From positions 1 through 64,000 of the forward strand of contig JAFEDK010000047.1 of the NCBI GenBank assembly GCA_018241665.1: 64,000 nt of DNA. Reading direction: 5' to 3'. Within the stretch, counting starts at the first letter, position 1. Each line of letters opens with the position of its first letter. The position numbers were made by a program, and so were the translations under genes. The DNA is from Pseudomonadota bacterium (lineage in GTDB: Bacteria > Pseudomonadota > Gammaproteobacteria > Burkholderiales > Rhodocyclaceae). The notes beneath the pieces are model-generated. The model saw nothing but the letters and a program-made list of their open reading frames with translations. It was not told the origin of the DNA and ran no database searches. Below, in pieces: positions 45,654 to 55,400 of the stretch.

Positions 45654-46319
45654 ATGGATAACGATTTGGGCTCCTTCCTCGTTTTTCGGGAACTGACGGT
45701 TCGCGGCCCTTCTCCGGCCCTTGAGCGCTTGGGAGATGTGATCCAGGAGAACTTGCCCGCGCACTGGTTACGCGACAAGACCAAGGAGCAGGAAAATACC
45801 CGCATGTTCGGCGATAGATCGCTGCTTGTTTTCGAGAGGGATGGTTCTGGAGGGTTACCCGCTTCCGGGGTAGCCATGCTGACTGACGGCGAGAAGGCGG
45901 AGGTCGTCAATATCGTCCCGCTCGAAAAAAGTCAGTTGTCCGTCCAGGAGTACAACGCAGTTCTGGTTGAACTGACCACGAGCGCGATACAACCTGCTGC
46001 TGTGGCATTGGGGCTCAAATGCGAACTCACCGACGACTTGAAGCCTTTTACGGCATGGGTCAGCCCCGCGGCAGGGGACGCCTTGCGGCGCTTCAGCATT
46101 CTGGCCAACCATGGAACAGGCTCGGCCCACCCGCTGGACAGGGAGCGCTGGTTTGCTTTTCTTCTGCACTGCCATCAGGACCGATGTGAACTGGACACGG
46201 ACATGCTGCAGCGATGGCTGATGGAGCAAGGCGGCTGGACCTTCGAGCGTGCAAGTGATCTGGCCATCGAATATGAGTTCGGACGAGGCCTGTTGAAATT
46301 TGCCGAGCAGAACGCATGA
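45654..46319 (+). CDS. Protein of unknown function between recombinase and PIN protein
   Basis: About 221 residues from ATG at 45654, five bases after the recombinase stop. No signal peptide or known motif. It reads as a mixed alpha/beta protein with ELTVRGPSPALERLGDVIQ at the start and an ALRRFSILANHGTGSAHPLD stretch near the middle. Its end overlaps the start of the PIN-domain gene by four bases (ATGA). By position it could be an antitoxin, a partner of the PIN protein or a recombination accessory factor. Confidence 0.65.
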   Translation: MDNDLGSFLVFRELTVRGPSPALERLGDVIQENLPAHWLRDKTKEQENTRMFGDRSLLVFERDGSGGLPASGVAMLTDGEKAEVVNIVPLEKSQLSVQEYNAVLVELTTSAIQPAAVALGLKCELTDDLKPFTAWVSPAAGDALRRFSILANHGTGSAHPLDRERWFAFLLHCHQDRCELDTDMLQRWLMEQGGWTFERASDLAIEYEFGRGLLKFAEQNA

Positions 46320-47008
46320 GCACCGACGATGAGGACGTTCGTCAGCCGTGGGTCCTCATTCTCGATACCTGTGTCCTACTCGATATCGTTCGATCGCCAG
46401 TCCGACGCGAATTCTCCCCAGAGAGTGCACGAGCACTCGTCGATGTCTCCAGCCGGGTACGTGCTCAAGCTCAGGAATTCCGTATCGTCATCCCTTCGCT
46501 AGTTCGCGAAGAGTTTGAACTGAACCTACCAAAGGTCCAGGATGACGCGGTTCAAGAGCTTTCCCGGACGCTGTCGAATCTCTCCCATGCACACCAGACA
46601 CTGGACATTCTGTTAGCCCGAACGTCGAGCCCTTTGACTCATGACGCGGCCCAATGGATCGCGGATTGCGTAAGCTTTGCGCGAGACCTGATCAATGCCG
46701 CCCAAGAGCTCCCGACCTCCGACGAAGATGTCCGACGTGCGGGCATGCGCTCCTTGAAAGGCGTTGCGCCTGCGAAGCGGGGCAAATCCAGCTTGCCGGA
46801 TTGTGTGATTACCGAATTCGCACTGCGTATCGCCCGGGAAAACCTCCAGAATGCCGGCGCGCCCTCAGTCCTTTTCATCAGTTCCAACGATACTGACTAC
46901 TGTGACGGCCGACGCCTGATTGCATCGCTACAAAGTGAATTCGATGCAGCAGGACTGGATTTCTGCAGGAACTGGGCGGAGTCTCGCGGAAGCATCATAC
47001 GCAGGTAG
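46316..47008 (+). CDS. PIN-domain protein, possible RNase toxin
   Basis: A 230-residue protein. The PIN fold is suggested by LILDTCVLLDIVRS with the first acidic residue, REEFELNL with a Glu, and an SLPDCVITEFAL followed by SSNDTDYCDG for the later acidic residues. PIN domains are Mg-dependent RNases, and this PIN_4-like arrangement is found in toxins and in solitary nucleases. The overlap with the preceding gene suggests a two-gene unit. PIN toxins are common passengers of Tn3-family transposons. Confidence 0.75.
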   Translation: MSTDDEDVRQPWVLILDTCVLLDIVRSPVRREFSPESARALVDVSSRVRAQAQEFRIVIPSLVREEFELNLPKVQDDAVQELSRTLSNLSHAHQTLDILLARTSSPLTHDAAQWIADCVSFARDLINAAQELPTSDEDVRRAGMRSLKGVAPAKRGKSSLPDCVITEFALRIARENLQNAGAPSVLFISSNDTDYCDGRRLIASLQSEFDAAGLDFCRNWAESRGSIIRR

Positions 47009-47025
47009 GTGAAGACCCATGCCGA

Positions 47026-47382
47026 TCAATCCTCTAAGTGGGGTTCAAGATCTGCGAGGGGCTGAATCGCGCCTGCAATGTCGCAGCACGCCCTGGCCAC
47101 CGACTGAAGCTCTTCTACCAGCGCAGCTGCCGCCTCCCACAAATCCTCCTTGTATGGCTCACTAAGCGGAGCACCGTTGATCACCGTGTGGGCCATACGG
47201 TGAAGGCGCAGGATGTCGTCTCGAATCCCATTGTTCTGTTTGAGGCGCCGCATGATCGGCTCTAGGTGTTCAACCTGCCTCAGCAACTCAGTTGTGTCAT
47301 AGCCGTCTTGCAGATCGACCAGTTTGGCCGCGTTCACGTCGCCGTACGGCGTTGTTAAAAAGTTCGGAGGCGGTATTTTCAT
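47026..47382 (-). CDS. tnpC: TnpC-like regulator of transposase
   Basis: A 118-residue helical protein that starts four bases inside the end of the transposase gene (ATGA). No signal peptide or domain of known structure. In Tn4652 the roughly 120-residue TnpC, encoded just downstream of tnpA, lowers TnpA production after transcription. Size, position and overlap here match that gene, so I adopt the name with moderate confidence; sequence similarity could not be tested. Confidence 0.6.
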   Translation of the reverse strand: MKIPPPNFLTTPYGDVNAAKLVDLQDGYDTTELLRQVEHLEPIMRRLKQNNGIRDDILRLHRMAHTVINGAPLSEPYKEDLWEAAAALVEELQSVARACCDIAGAIQPLADLEPHLED

Positions 47383-50300
47383 TTTGATTCAACCTTGGTT
47401 TTTGCCTGCCGCGCATATTGGACGGAGGCCGCAGCCTCTTTGAACGTGGTATCGCCAATCCAGGCTTCGGGCTTGCGATTGAGTTTGAGGCTGTAAACCC
47501 CGAAACGCTTCACGTGCGCCACCTGGTAGGGACTCAGGAAGGACACTTCCTCGTCCGAAATCTTCCATCCCTCCCGCTTCATGCGTTGAAGCGTCCGGAT
47601 CATGTCGACAGTGTTATGGAGAATCAGGGCTGAAGCCACGAGATCGTTGTAGCGCAACCGCTTCTGCTGCTCGTCCGGCTCATTGACGGCGATGACGTCT
47701 CCACCGAATGAGACCCATTTTGCAAAGCCGTTATAGGACTCGACCTTGTTGGTGTTGGCCGTGATCTCCTGACGCATCTCCCGGTTGCCGATCCACTCCA
47801 ACAGGAACATGGTCCGAACGACATTCCCCAACTCTTGAGCAGCGAAGAAAAGACGGTTCTTGCGACTGCTGGAGCCCAGCTTACGGAGCAGCGTGGCGGA
47901 AGAGATCCGGCCCGCGTAGATGGAAAGCGCAACCTGCATCAGGTCTTTCCAGTGGCGCTCGATCAACCCCCAGTTCACCACACCGGAGAACAGGCGGTTG
48001 ATGTGTTCGTATTTCGCGGCCTTTTCAGGTCGGTAGAGCGTCAGATTCTTCCAGTTCCGGATTCTGGGCATCAGCTTGATGCCCAGAAGATGGGTAAAGG
48101 CGAAAACCGTCGAAGACTGCCCCTGAGTGTCGGAATGCACCGTATCGGATTCGACAGACAGGCCCGCCTTGAGCAACCCTTCGATGACGTAGATAGCCTC
48201 CCAGACACCGGGTGCAATGAAGTGCCGGAACACCGCAATGTAGTTGTTGGCAACGTGGCGGTAAGCAACGGCGCCCATCTTGCGATACCGAAAATGGTAT
48301 CCGGCCAGCAGATTCTCGTCGAAAAAGTCGTATTGCGTACCGTCGGCGGCAACGGTCTTGCCGTCCCCCCAGATCTTGGGCAGATCCAGCCGAAGATAGA
48401 CCTCGTTGAGTTCGCGCTGCGCGGCTTCGAGGCTCTCGATCGACAAGTGGCGGCGATTAACGAACGAGAGCATGTGCTGCGTGATGCCGTTGTTGCTGAG
48501 ATGCCTCGCGGCCTGACTAGGACCCAGGTTGCAACCCATGGCAAAGATAGTCAGCAGATAGCGTTCGGCAGGCTGCTTGATCTTGGCCATGTTGCCGGAA
48601 AGCGGGCCGAAATGTCGGGTGAATCCCACCCATTGCTCGATGTTTCCCAGCACGTCAAGGATGTGCCGTGCGGGCATGCGTTCCGTCAACGCATTCTGCA
48701 GTGCCACCGCGGATTGCGGGATTTCGCGGGCAGTCGTCTTACGCAGCACCGGCTCTCCGAAGGCATTCAGAACCACGTCACCATGGCATTCGGGAAACCT
48801 CTCGTCCAACGTCAGCGCTGTCTTGCTGAGTGCGTCGCGTAGTCCCTTCACAAAGTCGTCGGCCTTGAGCGGAAGTCCGATTTTCTCGCAGTAGGCGGGA
48901 AGGAGTGCCTGGCATTCTTCCCAAGGTATCAACTGATCACGGTAATCCGCGAACTCCTCGGAGCCGGCGATGCTGAGATCCCCCGCACGCAAATCCTCTG
49001 CCAGGTGTGAGAACACGCAGATTTCCAGGTGACGACGGCTGATTCCAGCATGGACACCGGTCGTATCACCGGTGCGCAGAAGCTTGCGCCAGCGCTCCGC
49101 AGCGAACGAGAGGTCAACACTGTCCCCGATCCAGTCAATGCGATGCTTGTCCTGATACAGCTTGATGACTTCAAGCGCGTCGATCAATGTTCGATCTTGG
49201 CTGCTCGGACGAATATCGAGAAGATGTGCGAGCCTGAAGAGCAACGAGCGATGAGGCCGGAAGTGCTTCCAGATCAGCGGCAGATAATTATTGCCGCTAC
49301 TGGCCTGTATCTGAGCACAGCGCTCTCGAATCTGTTCGACGCCTCCCGCAGGCTCAAGATACTCTCGAATTTGGGCGCCGGCAGCGGCATTGTCTGGCTC
49401 GTCCGCCAGAATCGACAACACACCGTCCAATGTTCCGACAAGGCGCTCAACCTGGCCTCGCTGGTCGATCTGTATCCTTTCCAACTCTTCCTTCGCGCGT
49501 TTGTGGATGGTGGCCACGCGGCGAAGGAACATTTCAGCCAGCTGATCCCGGGCGCGAACCTGCATGCGGTGGATCAGAGCAACCATCAGCGTGTAACGCT
49601 TGGCTTCGCCACACTCCTTCAGTTCCGATACATCGTAGACCATCGCCTGTCCGGCAAAATAACGCACCTTGGTGTCCGGGATTCCCTCGAAGACCCTCTC
49701 CAACCCAGGGATCGACTCCAGCCACTCCAGGTGATCAACCAGTGTTTCCAAGTGCTTGCGGGTCGGGCGTTTCGCTGATTTCTTGAGCCGGTTGTATTCA
49801 CTTTGGCGCTGCTCGAACTTGTCCGTCTGCAGGAGCGCTTTTAGGTTTTCACGGTGCGCGTCGCCGATGCGCCCAGAAACCGATTCGAAAATCCGCGTCT
49901 GCACCGCGACATGGGCTCTCTCAGCCAGATCCTCCAGCGTCGAGAAGGCCGGGAGTTCGTATCGCACCATGATCAACCCCTCGATCATGGCATTGATGAT
50001 GTCGGATCGTTGATCTAGCAGCTCAGCAGCATCGAGAGCAAGGCGTTCGGTCCGAGCCATCGAGTTCGCACCGCCGGCATAGAAAGACTGCACCTTGAGA
50101 TATTCAAGAATTGCCGTTCGACGACGAGACAGCCTCATTCCATCTGAGTAATCGAAAGCGATCGAGTCACCGAGTTTCAGCTGTTTGCGGATGTGATTGA
50201 TGACTTCAGGCGGGATGGACTCTTCTGGAGGGAAGTGCCAAAGATGCTGAAAGCACTTGAGCAATACTGCCAGACTGAGTCTTGCAGAAGCTGACCGTGC

Positions 50301-50426
50301 TTTGGCGTGTAGCCAAGGAATGTCATCCTCGGGGAGCGGGAAAAACTGCTCCAAATCATCTTGGGAGTAGAAGCTCAGGAACTGGGGGTACGCCGTGTTC
50401 TCAAGAGATGCCACCTGACACTCCAC
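47379..50426 (-). CDS. tnpA: TnpA, Tn3-superfamily transposase
   Basis: A full-length 1015-residue DDE transposase starting with GTG at 50426. The N-terminal DNA-binding part is followed by the catalytic core: Asp in AADGTQYDFF (about residue 694), Asp in HSDTQGQSS (about 766) and Glu in NKVESYNGF (about 897), the order and spacing of Tn3-family enzymes. It makes cointegrates that the linked tyrosine recombinase would resolve. It is read inward from the right end of the element, as in Tn4651/Tn4652. No frameshift was noticed, so it may be active. Confidence 0.95.
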   Translation of the reverse strand: MECQVASLENTAYPQFLSFYSQDDLEQFFPLPEDDIPWLHAKARSASARLSLAVLLKCFQHLWHFPPEESIPPEVINHIRKQLKLGDSIAFDYSDGMRLSRRRTAILEYLKVQSFYAGGANSMARTERLALDAAELLDQRSDIINAMIEGLIMVRYELPAFSTLEDLAERAHVAVQTRIFESVSGRIGDAHRENLKALLQTDKFEQRQSEYNRLKKSAKRPTRKHLETLVDHLEWLESIPGLERVFEGIPDTKVRYFAGQAMVYDVSELKECGEAKRYTLMVALIHRMQVRARDQLAEMFLRRVATIHKRAKEELERIQIDQRGQVERLVGTLDGVLSILADEPDNAAAGAQIREYLEPAGGVEQIRERCAQIQASSGNNYLPLIWKHFRPHRSLLFRLAHLLDIRPSSQDRTLIDALEVIKLYQDKHRIDWIGDSVDLSFAAERWRKLLRTGDTTGVHAGISRRHLEICVFSHLAEDLRAGDLSIAGSEEFADYRDQLIPWEECQALLPAYCEKIGLPLKADDFVKGLRDALSKTALTLDERFPECHGDVVLNAFGEPVLRKTTAREIPQSAVALQNALTERMPARHILDVLGNIEQWVGFTRHFGPLSGNMAKIKQPAERYLLTIFAMGCNLGPSQAARHLSNNGITQHMLSFVNRRHLSIESLEAAQRELNEVYLRLDLPKIWGDGKTVAADGTQYDFFDENLLAGYHFRYRKMGAVAYRHVANNYIAVFRHFIAPGVWEAIYVIEGLLKAGLSVESDTVHSDTQGQSSTVFAFTHLLGIKLMPRIRNWKNLTLYRPEKAAKYEHINRLFSGVVNWGLIERHWKDLMQVALSIYAGRISSATLLRKLGSSSRKNRLFFAAQELGNVVRTMFLLEWIGNREMRQEITANTNKVESYNGFAKWVSFGGDVIAVNEPDEQQKRLRYNDLVASALILHNTVDMIRTLQRMKREGWKISDEEVSFLSPYQVAHVKRFGVYSLKLNRKPEAWIGDTTFKEAAASVQYARQAKTKVESK

Positions 50427-50533
50427 CGTCGTTATCGGACGGATGTCAGTCTAAGGTATTTTCCCGCGGTCATGCAGATACTCAACGATCCGACGTTGAA
50501 ATTTGCACTCATACAAAACAAAGACTTACAGGG

Positions 50534-50571
50534 GATATGTATATGTTTTCCCTTCATCCCGGTCATACCCC
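50534..50571. repeat. Candidate right terminal inverted repeat of the Tn3-like element
   Basis: Read inward from 50571 the minus strand starts GGGGTATGACCGGGATGA, then GGGAAAACA. The GGGG start and the pattern recall the ends of Tn4651/Tn4652. It lies 108 bases before the tnpA start and abuts the truncated cupin gene. A possible 5-base duplication (GTCAC) follows, but the other end is unseen. Confidence 0.5.
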
Positions 50572-50796
50572 GTCACCGCCGGCAGCGGACGGGTGCAGTC
50601 CTGGGGCGGCCCGGTCCAGGCCATCCACCCCGGCGACATCGTGTGGATTCCGCCCGGCGTGAAGCACTGGCACGGCGCCGCGGCCGGCACCGCGATGACC
50701 CACATCGCCATTGCCGAGGCGCTGGACGGCAAGGTCGTCGACTGGCTCGAGCACGTCAGCGACGCGCAGTACCTCGCCGTTCCGCAAGCCGACTGA
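50572..50796 (+). pseudogene. 3' fragment of a cupin-domain protein gene
   Basis: The last 74 codons of a cupin protein: VTAGSG, then GDIVWIPPGVKHWHGA with the metal-binding His residues, and ALDGKVVDW, as in (R)-mandelonitrile lyase/carboxymuconolactone-type cupins. The first half, including the other His ligands, is missing. The reading frame continues into transposon sequence to the left without homology. The gene was cut at 50571/50572 by the transposon, or by the event that brought the island. Confidence 0.8.
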
Positions 50797-50797
50797 C

Positions 50798-50820
50798 GGC
50801 GGCCCGGAGCGCGGGCCGCC
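50798..50820. terminator. Hairpin between convergent cupin fragment and GST gene
   Basis: GGCGGCCCG and CGGGCCGCC form a perfect 9-base-pair stem around GAGCG, in the 30-base gap between two genes ending toward each other. No T tract. Confidence 0.55.
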
Positions 50821-50826
50821 GCACCG

Positions 50827-51444
50827 TCACACGCGGTAGCCCTCTTCCCGCAGCACCTGGCGCACCGCCGGCCGTTCGAGCATGCGCAGGTAGTGGTCGC
50901 GGCAGTTCGGCGGCAGGTTCATCTTCAACCTGTCGGCCCAGAACTCCGTATAGAACAGCGCCGCATCGGCAATGGAGAAACTGTCTGCAATGAACTCCCG
51001 CCCGGCCAGCTGGGCGTCCATGACCGCGAAGCCACGCTCGACGATCTCGCGGCCGCGGGCACGCACCACGTCGTGATCCGCCGGATTGGGGGTGAAGTTG
51101 GGCGTCGTGAAGATCCGCGTGAAACCCTGGCCGTGGATCGTGCCGACCACGTAGTCCATCACCTCCAGCACCTTCACCTCGCCGTCCGCCCCCTCGGGCA
51201 GCAGGCGGTGCCTGGGGTACTGGCGCGCCAGCCACCAGGCAATGGCCTGGAACTCGGTGATCGAGCCACCATCCTTGCGGACCAGGGTCGGGATGGTCGA
51301 TTTGGGATTAATCGCCACGTAGTCGGGCTCGAGATGCCCGCCCGCCGGCAGATTGACGATATAGACCTCGAAGACGGCTCCCACTTCTTCGAGCAGGATA
51401 TGAATGCCGGTCGAGCATGAGCCGGGCGTCATGTAGAACTTCAT
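50827..51444 (-). CDS. Glutathione S-transferase family protein
   Basis: A 205-residue protein from ATG at 51444, with GAGGA before it. The N-terminal thioredoxin-like domain has MKFYMTPGSCSTGIHILLEE, where a Cys/Ser pair replaces the usual Ser/Tyr, and a STIPTLV cis-Pro loop. The helical C-terminal domain has SFSIADAALFYTEFW. Such enzymes conjugate glutathione or act in detoxification; the substrate is unknown. It begins the G+C-rich chromosomal part and stands convergent to the cupin fragment. Confidence 0.9.
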   Translation of the reverse strand: MKFYMTPGSCSTGIHILLEEVGAVFEVYIVNLPAGGHLEPDYVAINPKSTIPTLVRKDGGSITEFQAIAWWLARQYPRHRLLPEGADGEVKVLEVMDYVVGTIHGQGFTRIFTTPNFTPNPADHDVVRARGREIVERGFAVMDAQLAGREFIADSFSIADAALFYTEFWADRLKMNLPPNCRDHYLRMLERPAVRQVLREEGYRV

Positions 51445-51620
51445 GGACAGTATTCCTCGGGCGATGGCGCCGCGCCACGCGCACGAAGCACGGCAAAGGC
51501 CAGCCCGAAGCAAGACGGGGGCCACCGGCAGCGCCCCGTTGGAAAGGGCCAATCCGGCCCCGCAGCTATGTAGGAAAGCCGCCGACAGCCTGTCGCACTG
51601 TCGGATTCATGACAGGAGGA

Positions 51621-52277
51621 TCAGCGGGCAGCGAGGCATTCCCACTGCTCCTCCAGCGCATCCGGCCGACGGTGCACGCCCGCGCGACGCCGGCGTCCGC
51701 CTGACCCCAGGAAAGCGCGAACGATCGCGGCCAGATCGTCGCCATCCACCGGCACATTCACCAGCACCGCCGCCCCCGGCAGACGTTCCTGAGCTTCCTC
51801 CCTCTCCTTGACCGTATCCACCAGTACCACCACCAGCATGCGCTGCTTGCGCGCCCGCCCCAGCAGCGCATGTGCCATCCGGTCTGCAGCGAGCCCGCCG
51901 ACACGCCAGTCCACCACGAAGACTTCCGGCGCCATCTCGCCGACGCGCAGCAAGCCGTCGTAGGGGCAGGCCGTGGACGTCACCAGGCAATCCGGCAACA
52001 GCTTGCTCAGCAGCCCCTGCAGCGCATAGCCCTCGGCCTCGTCGTTCATGACGAGCAACATGCCGAAGGGCACGCTGGTCGTCATGCCGGCGCAACGCTG
52101 CTCGAGCAGCAGCCGGTCGACGGATTCAACCAGGATTCGCCGGTGTCCCCCCGGCGTTTTCCAGGCCTGCAGGCGCCCCTCCTCCACCCAAAGCTGGGCC
52201 GTACGTACGCTGATACCGAGCAGGCGAGCCGCATCGCGGGTCGAACAGGTCTGTGTCGAAATCATCTCGGCAGTCAT
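51621..52277 (-). CDS. Helix-turn-helix regulator with receiver-like domain
   Basis: A 218-residue protein. The N-terminus has an excisionase/MerR-type helix-turn-helix (TRDAARLLGISVRTAQLWVEEG, then WKTPGGHRR). The second part (FGMLLVMNDEAEGYALQGLLSKLL, then PEVFVVDWRVGG) looks like a response-regulator receiver: the acidic patch is present as NDE and the phosphoacceptor Asp may be in VVDW. The C-terminus is basic. HTH first and receiver second is the reverse of OmpR-type regulators. No kinase is adjacent; it may serve the neighbouring GST gene. Confidence 0.75.
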   Translation of the reverse strand: MTAEMISTQTCSTRDAARLLGISVRTAQLWVEEGRLQAWKTPGGHRRILVESVDRLLLEQRCAGMTTSVPFGMLLVMNDEAEGYALQGLLSKLLPDCLVTSTACPYDGLLRVGEMAPEVFVVDWRVGGLAADRMAHALLGRARKQRMLVVVLVDTVKEREEAQERLPGAAVLVNVPVDGDDLAAIVRAFLGSGGRRRRAGVHRRPDALEEQWECLAAR

Positions 52278-52413
52278 CGCGCGTCACGTATCTCATCGGC
52301 AATTTGATGACTGCATTCTAAACTCGTTTTTGTTGTTTTTGTTGTTTTAATTATTTTTTGGCTTTAATTCACCAAATCCATGTGAAATATGACCAGATTG
52401 GCCGCCCGGCGGC
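52278..52413 (-). other. Low-G+C spacer with T-rich tract
   Basis: A stretch at about 52325-52362 on the plus strand is almost entirely T with TTG repeats (A-rich on the minus strand), a sharp contrast to the G+C-rich surroundings. It lies between the stop of the nSTAND-WD40 gene and the start of the regulator gene. On the minus strand it could act as an UP-like element of the regulator promoter. No clear hairpin is seen. Confidence 0.4.
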
Positions 52414-55400
52414 TCAGGGCGTGCCCGAGTGGAGCAGCTTCAGCGCGAAGCCGGTCAGTTCCTCTTCGGAGCGTGCCCAGACCTCGCCTTCAAACGGTGT
52501 GATGCGATCGCCATTGCGCTTGATGATGCGCTTGCCGTCCGCGCTGAAGCGCGCATCGCGCACCCGGTCGGTCTCCCCCTCCAGCGTGCTGAGGGGCTGC
52601 TTGCCCCCGTCCCAGGCCCACACCCGCGCCGCGCCGTCGGCTCCGGTACTGACCAGCAGCTTGCCGTCCGGGCTGATGTCCACGCTCAACACCGGCCCGG
52701 CATGGGCCGGAATACCGTTGTGGTCGGCACGCAGCGCGCGCACCTCATAGCGGCGCAGGTGCCCGTCGGAACCGCCACTGGCCAGCCGGCGGCCTTCCCG
52801 GTCGAAGGCCAGAGCGAAGATCGGGCCGTCCGCGTCCTCGCTCTGGAAGAGGAGCTGGCCGTCAGCGCTGCGTATCAGGCGCAGGCGGCCGTCGGTCAGC
52901 CCCAGCGCCAGCAGCGACTCGTCCTGGCTGAAGACCGCAGCCCGCACGCTTTCGCCCTTGCCCAGCAGTGCATGCAGCTGCTCCGGCAACGAGGTTTCGA
53001 ACAGCTGCCCGCTGGCCAGCCGGAAGCTGTACTTGCCGGCGCTGCTGAGGATCAGCCCGTTGCCACTCGGGGTCAGGAAGTCCACGGCCTGCAGGCGCCA
53101 CAGGCGCACGGCCCCGTCGGCGCCGGCGCTGGCCACTTGCTGGCCGTCCGGCGCAAACACCGCCGCCCGCACGCCCTGGCTGTGACCGCGGAACTCCCGT
53201 GCGCGGAATACGAAGGGGTCGTCCCACACGCGCAGCGTGTCGTCCACGCCGAAGGACATCAGGCGCGAGCCGTCGGCACTGAAGGCCACGCCCAGCGCGC
53301 CGCCCGCGTGGATCCCGTCCAGGTGCAGCGGCGGACCGGAAGGCGGCGCCTCGCCCTCCCCCAGCGTCCACAAGTAGATCTGCCCGTCCGAGCCGGCCAC
53401 GGCCAGGCGCTTGCCATCCGGGCTGTGCCGCGCCGCCGTCGGCAGCACCGGCGGCTGGCCGGCCAGGACCGGAATCTCCAGCGGGCGTCCGATCACATGG
53501 CCGCGGGTGGTCCACCGGTAGATCTCGCCGTTTGCCACAGCCACCGCCACCTCACGGCCATCGGTCGAGAAGCTGGCCGACAAGACCTCGTCCGGATGGG
53601 TCAGCGTCGCCAGCAAGGTGGCGTTGGCAACGCTCCACAGGCGAGCCGTGTTGTCGTTGTTGCCGAAGGACAGCACGCGGCCGCCTCCCTCATCGAACAC
53701 CGCCGACCCGACGTTGCCGAAGTGCCCGGCCAGACGGGTCATCGCGCAATGCTCGCCGACCGGTGCCACCAGCAGCTCCGTCGCGCCCCTGCCGTCCTCC
53801 CGGATGCCGACCGCCCGCGTGCCATCCCGGCTCAGATCGGCATCGACCCACGGGGCACCACCATCGCCGCCGCAGCGCATCAACTCCCGCCCGCCTGCGT
53901 CCCATAGCCGCAGCACGCCGTCCCGCCCGGCAGACAGGAAGCGCCGGCCATCGGCACTCGCCGCCACCGCCACCACCGGACCGCCATGCTTCACCCGCGC
54001 CACCACCGCCAGCGTGCGACGGTCCACCAGGTGGGCTTCGCCGTCGTCGCCGGCACTCAGCACCCAGCGTCCGTCGCGGGTGAACACAACCCCGTTGGCC
54101 GCCCCCTGGTGGGGCAGCAGCGCGGGGCTCTGCAGAAAGTTGGCCACCGTCAGGCGCAGCGTGCCGCGCACGTTACGGTCGTCCACGCGGCGCGCCAATG
54201 CCACCGCCGCCTCCAGGGTCTGGCGGGTATCCACGTCTATCCTGTCGGTCAGCTCGGCGGCCTCCCGCCGGGCATCGCTACGGCGCAGCTCCTGGCGCCA
54301 CAGCCAGGCATTGATGCTGAAGCCGAGCACCAGCACACAGGCCGCCAGCCCCCCGAAGACGCGCTGCCGGCGCAGGAAATAGCGGTCTACCCAGGGCCGG
54401 ATGATGTCGATGAAGGCATCGTGCTGCAGCTCGTAGTTGACGCCGCCGCTACCTTCGCGGGTGCGCACGATGCGATGCCGCTCCAGCACGCCGAGCACGC
54501 GCCGCACGCGCGCCGCCGAGACCCGTGCCTGGGCCTGCAGGGCTTCCACCGGATAGGCGATCTTCACGCCGCTGCGCGGTGCCAGCGCCTTGAGGACCTT
54601 GGCCGCGTCGTGGAACAGGAAGAAACCGAAATTGCCGACCACCTCTTCCAGGTAGACCGCGATGATGCCGCTCCGCCCGCCGAGGGCCCGGTAGTCCTGC
54701 AGGCGCAGGCCGCGCACCCCGGCCGCCCGCGCCACCAGCCACAGACGGCGGCAGATCAGCTGCAGGATGGGTAGCTCGATGCCGCCGTCGAACAGCCGCC
54801 GGCCGGCGCGGGGCCCGTCGCCGGGCATCAGGTCGTCGAGCAATTGGCTCACCAGCAACTCGTCGCAGGAGCCGCCACACTTCAGCACCGGCGCACGGAT
54901 CGCCTCTGCCGCCTGCTCCCGGTTCAGGTGTTCCAGGTGGAAGGTGGACGCGAACAGGGACAGCACGTGGTCGCGCAGGCAGGCATCCACGCTGGCCAGG
55001 AACTCCTCGCGGAAGGACAGCACCACCCGCACGTCGAGAGAGGCACGCAGCAGCGCACCGATGGCCGCCGGCAGCTGGCCCAGCCCGCCGGCATGGCGCT
55101 GCAGGTACTCCTCGAACTGGTCGAGGATCAGCACCAGCGTGCTGTCGTCCCCCTGCAGGCGCTTGCGGGCGGCCTCCGCCAGCTGGGCGGCCCCCAGGCT
55201 GCCATCGACTTCAGCCACAGCCCCCGCCACCGTCGCGCACGGATCGGCGCCGCTCCAGCGGTCCACATACACAACCTGGGCCTCCTCAGCGGCCAGCTCG
55301 GGAATCACCAGCGCCCGCAGCAGCGAGGTCTTGCCGACGCCGGACGGCGCATAGAGCAGCGTCAGCGGATGGGAGAACAGCTTGTTGATGAGCAGCTGGG

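Larger units (their letters stand above)
44358..50571. mobile_element. Tn3-superfamily transposition module (Tn4651/Tn4652-like)
   Basis: Tyrosine recombinase, an unknown protein, PIN protein, TnpC-like protein and TnpA occupy this block. The right end is placed at 50571 because an adjacent cupin coding sequence begins abruptly there and the end reads ...ATACCCC, fitting the GGGG start of Tn3-type repeats. The matching left repeat is not found in inverted orientation within the window, so the element probably extends leftward and may include the metal genes. The left limit given here is only the module boundary. Confidence 0.65.

Noticed and set aside
47835-48842. Plus-strand frame opposite the transposase
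   Set aside because: Antisense to the catalytic core of TnpA; no known motif or start signal.
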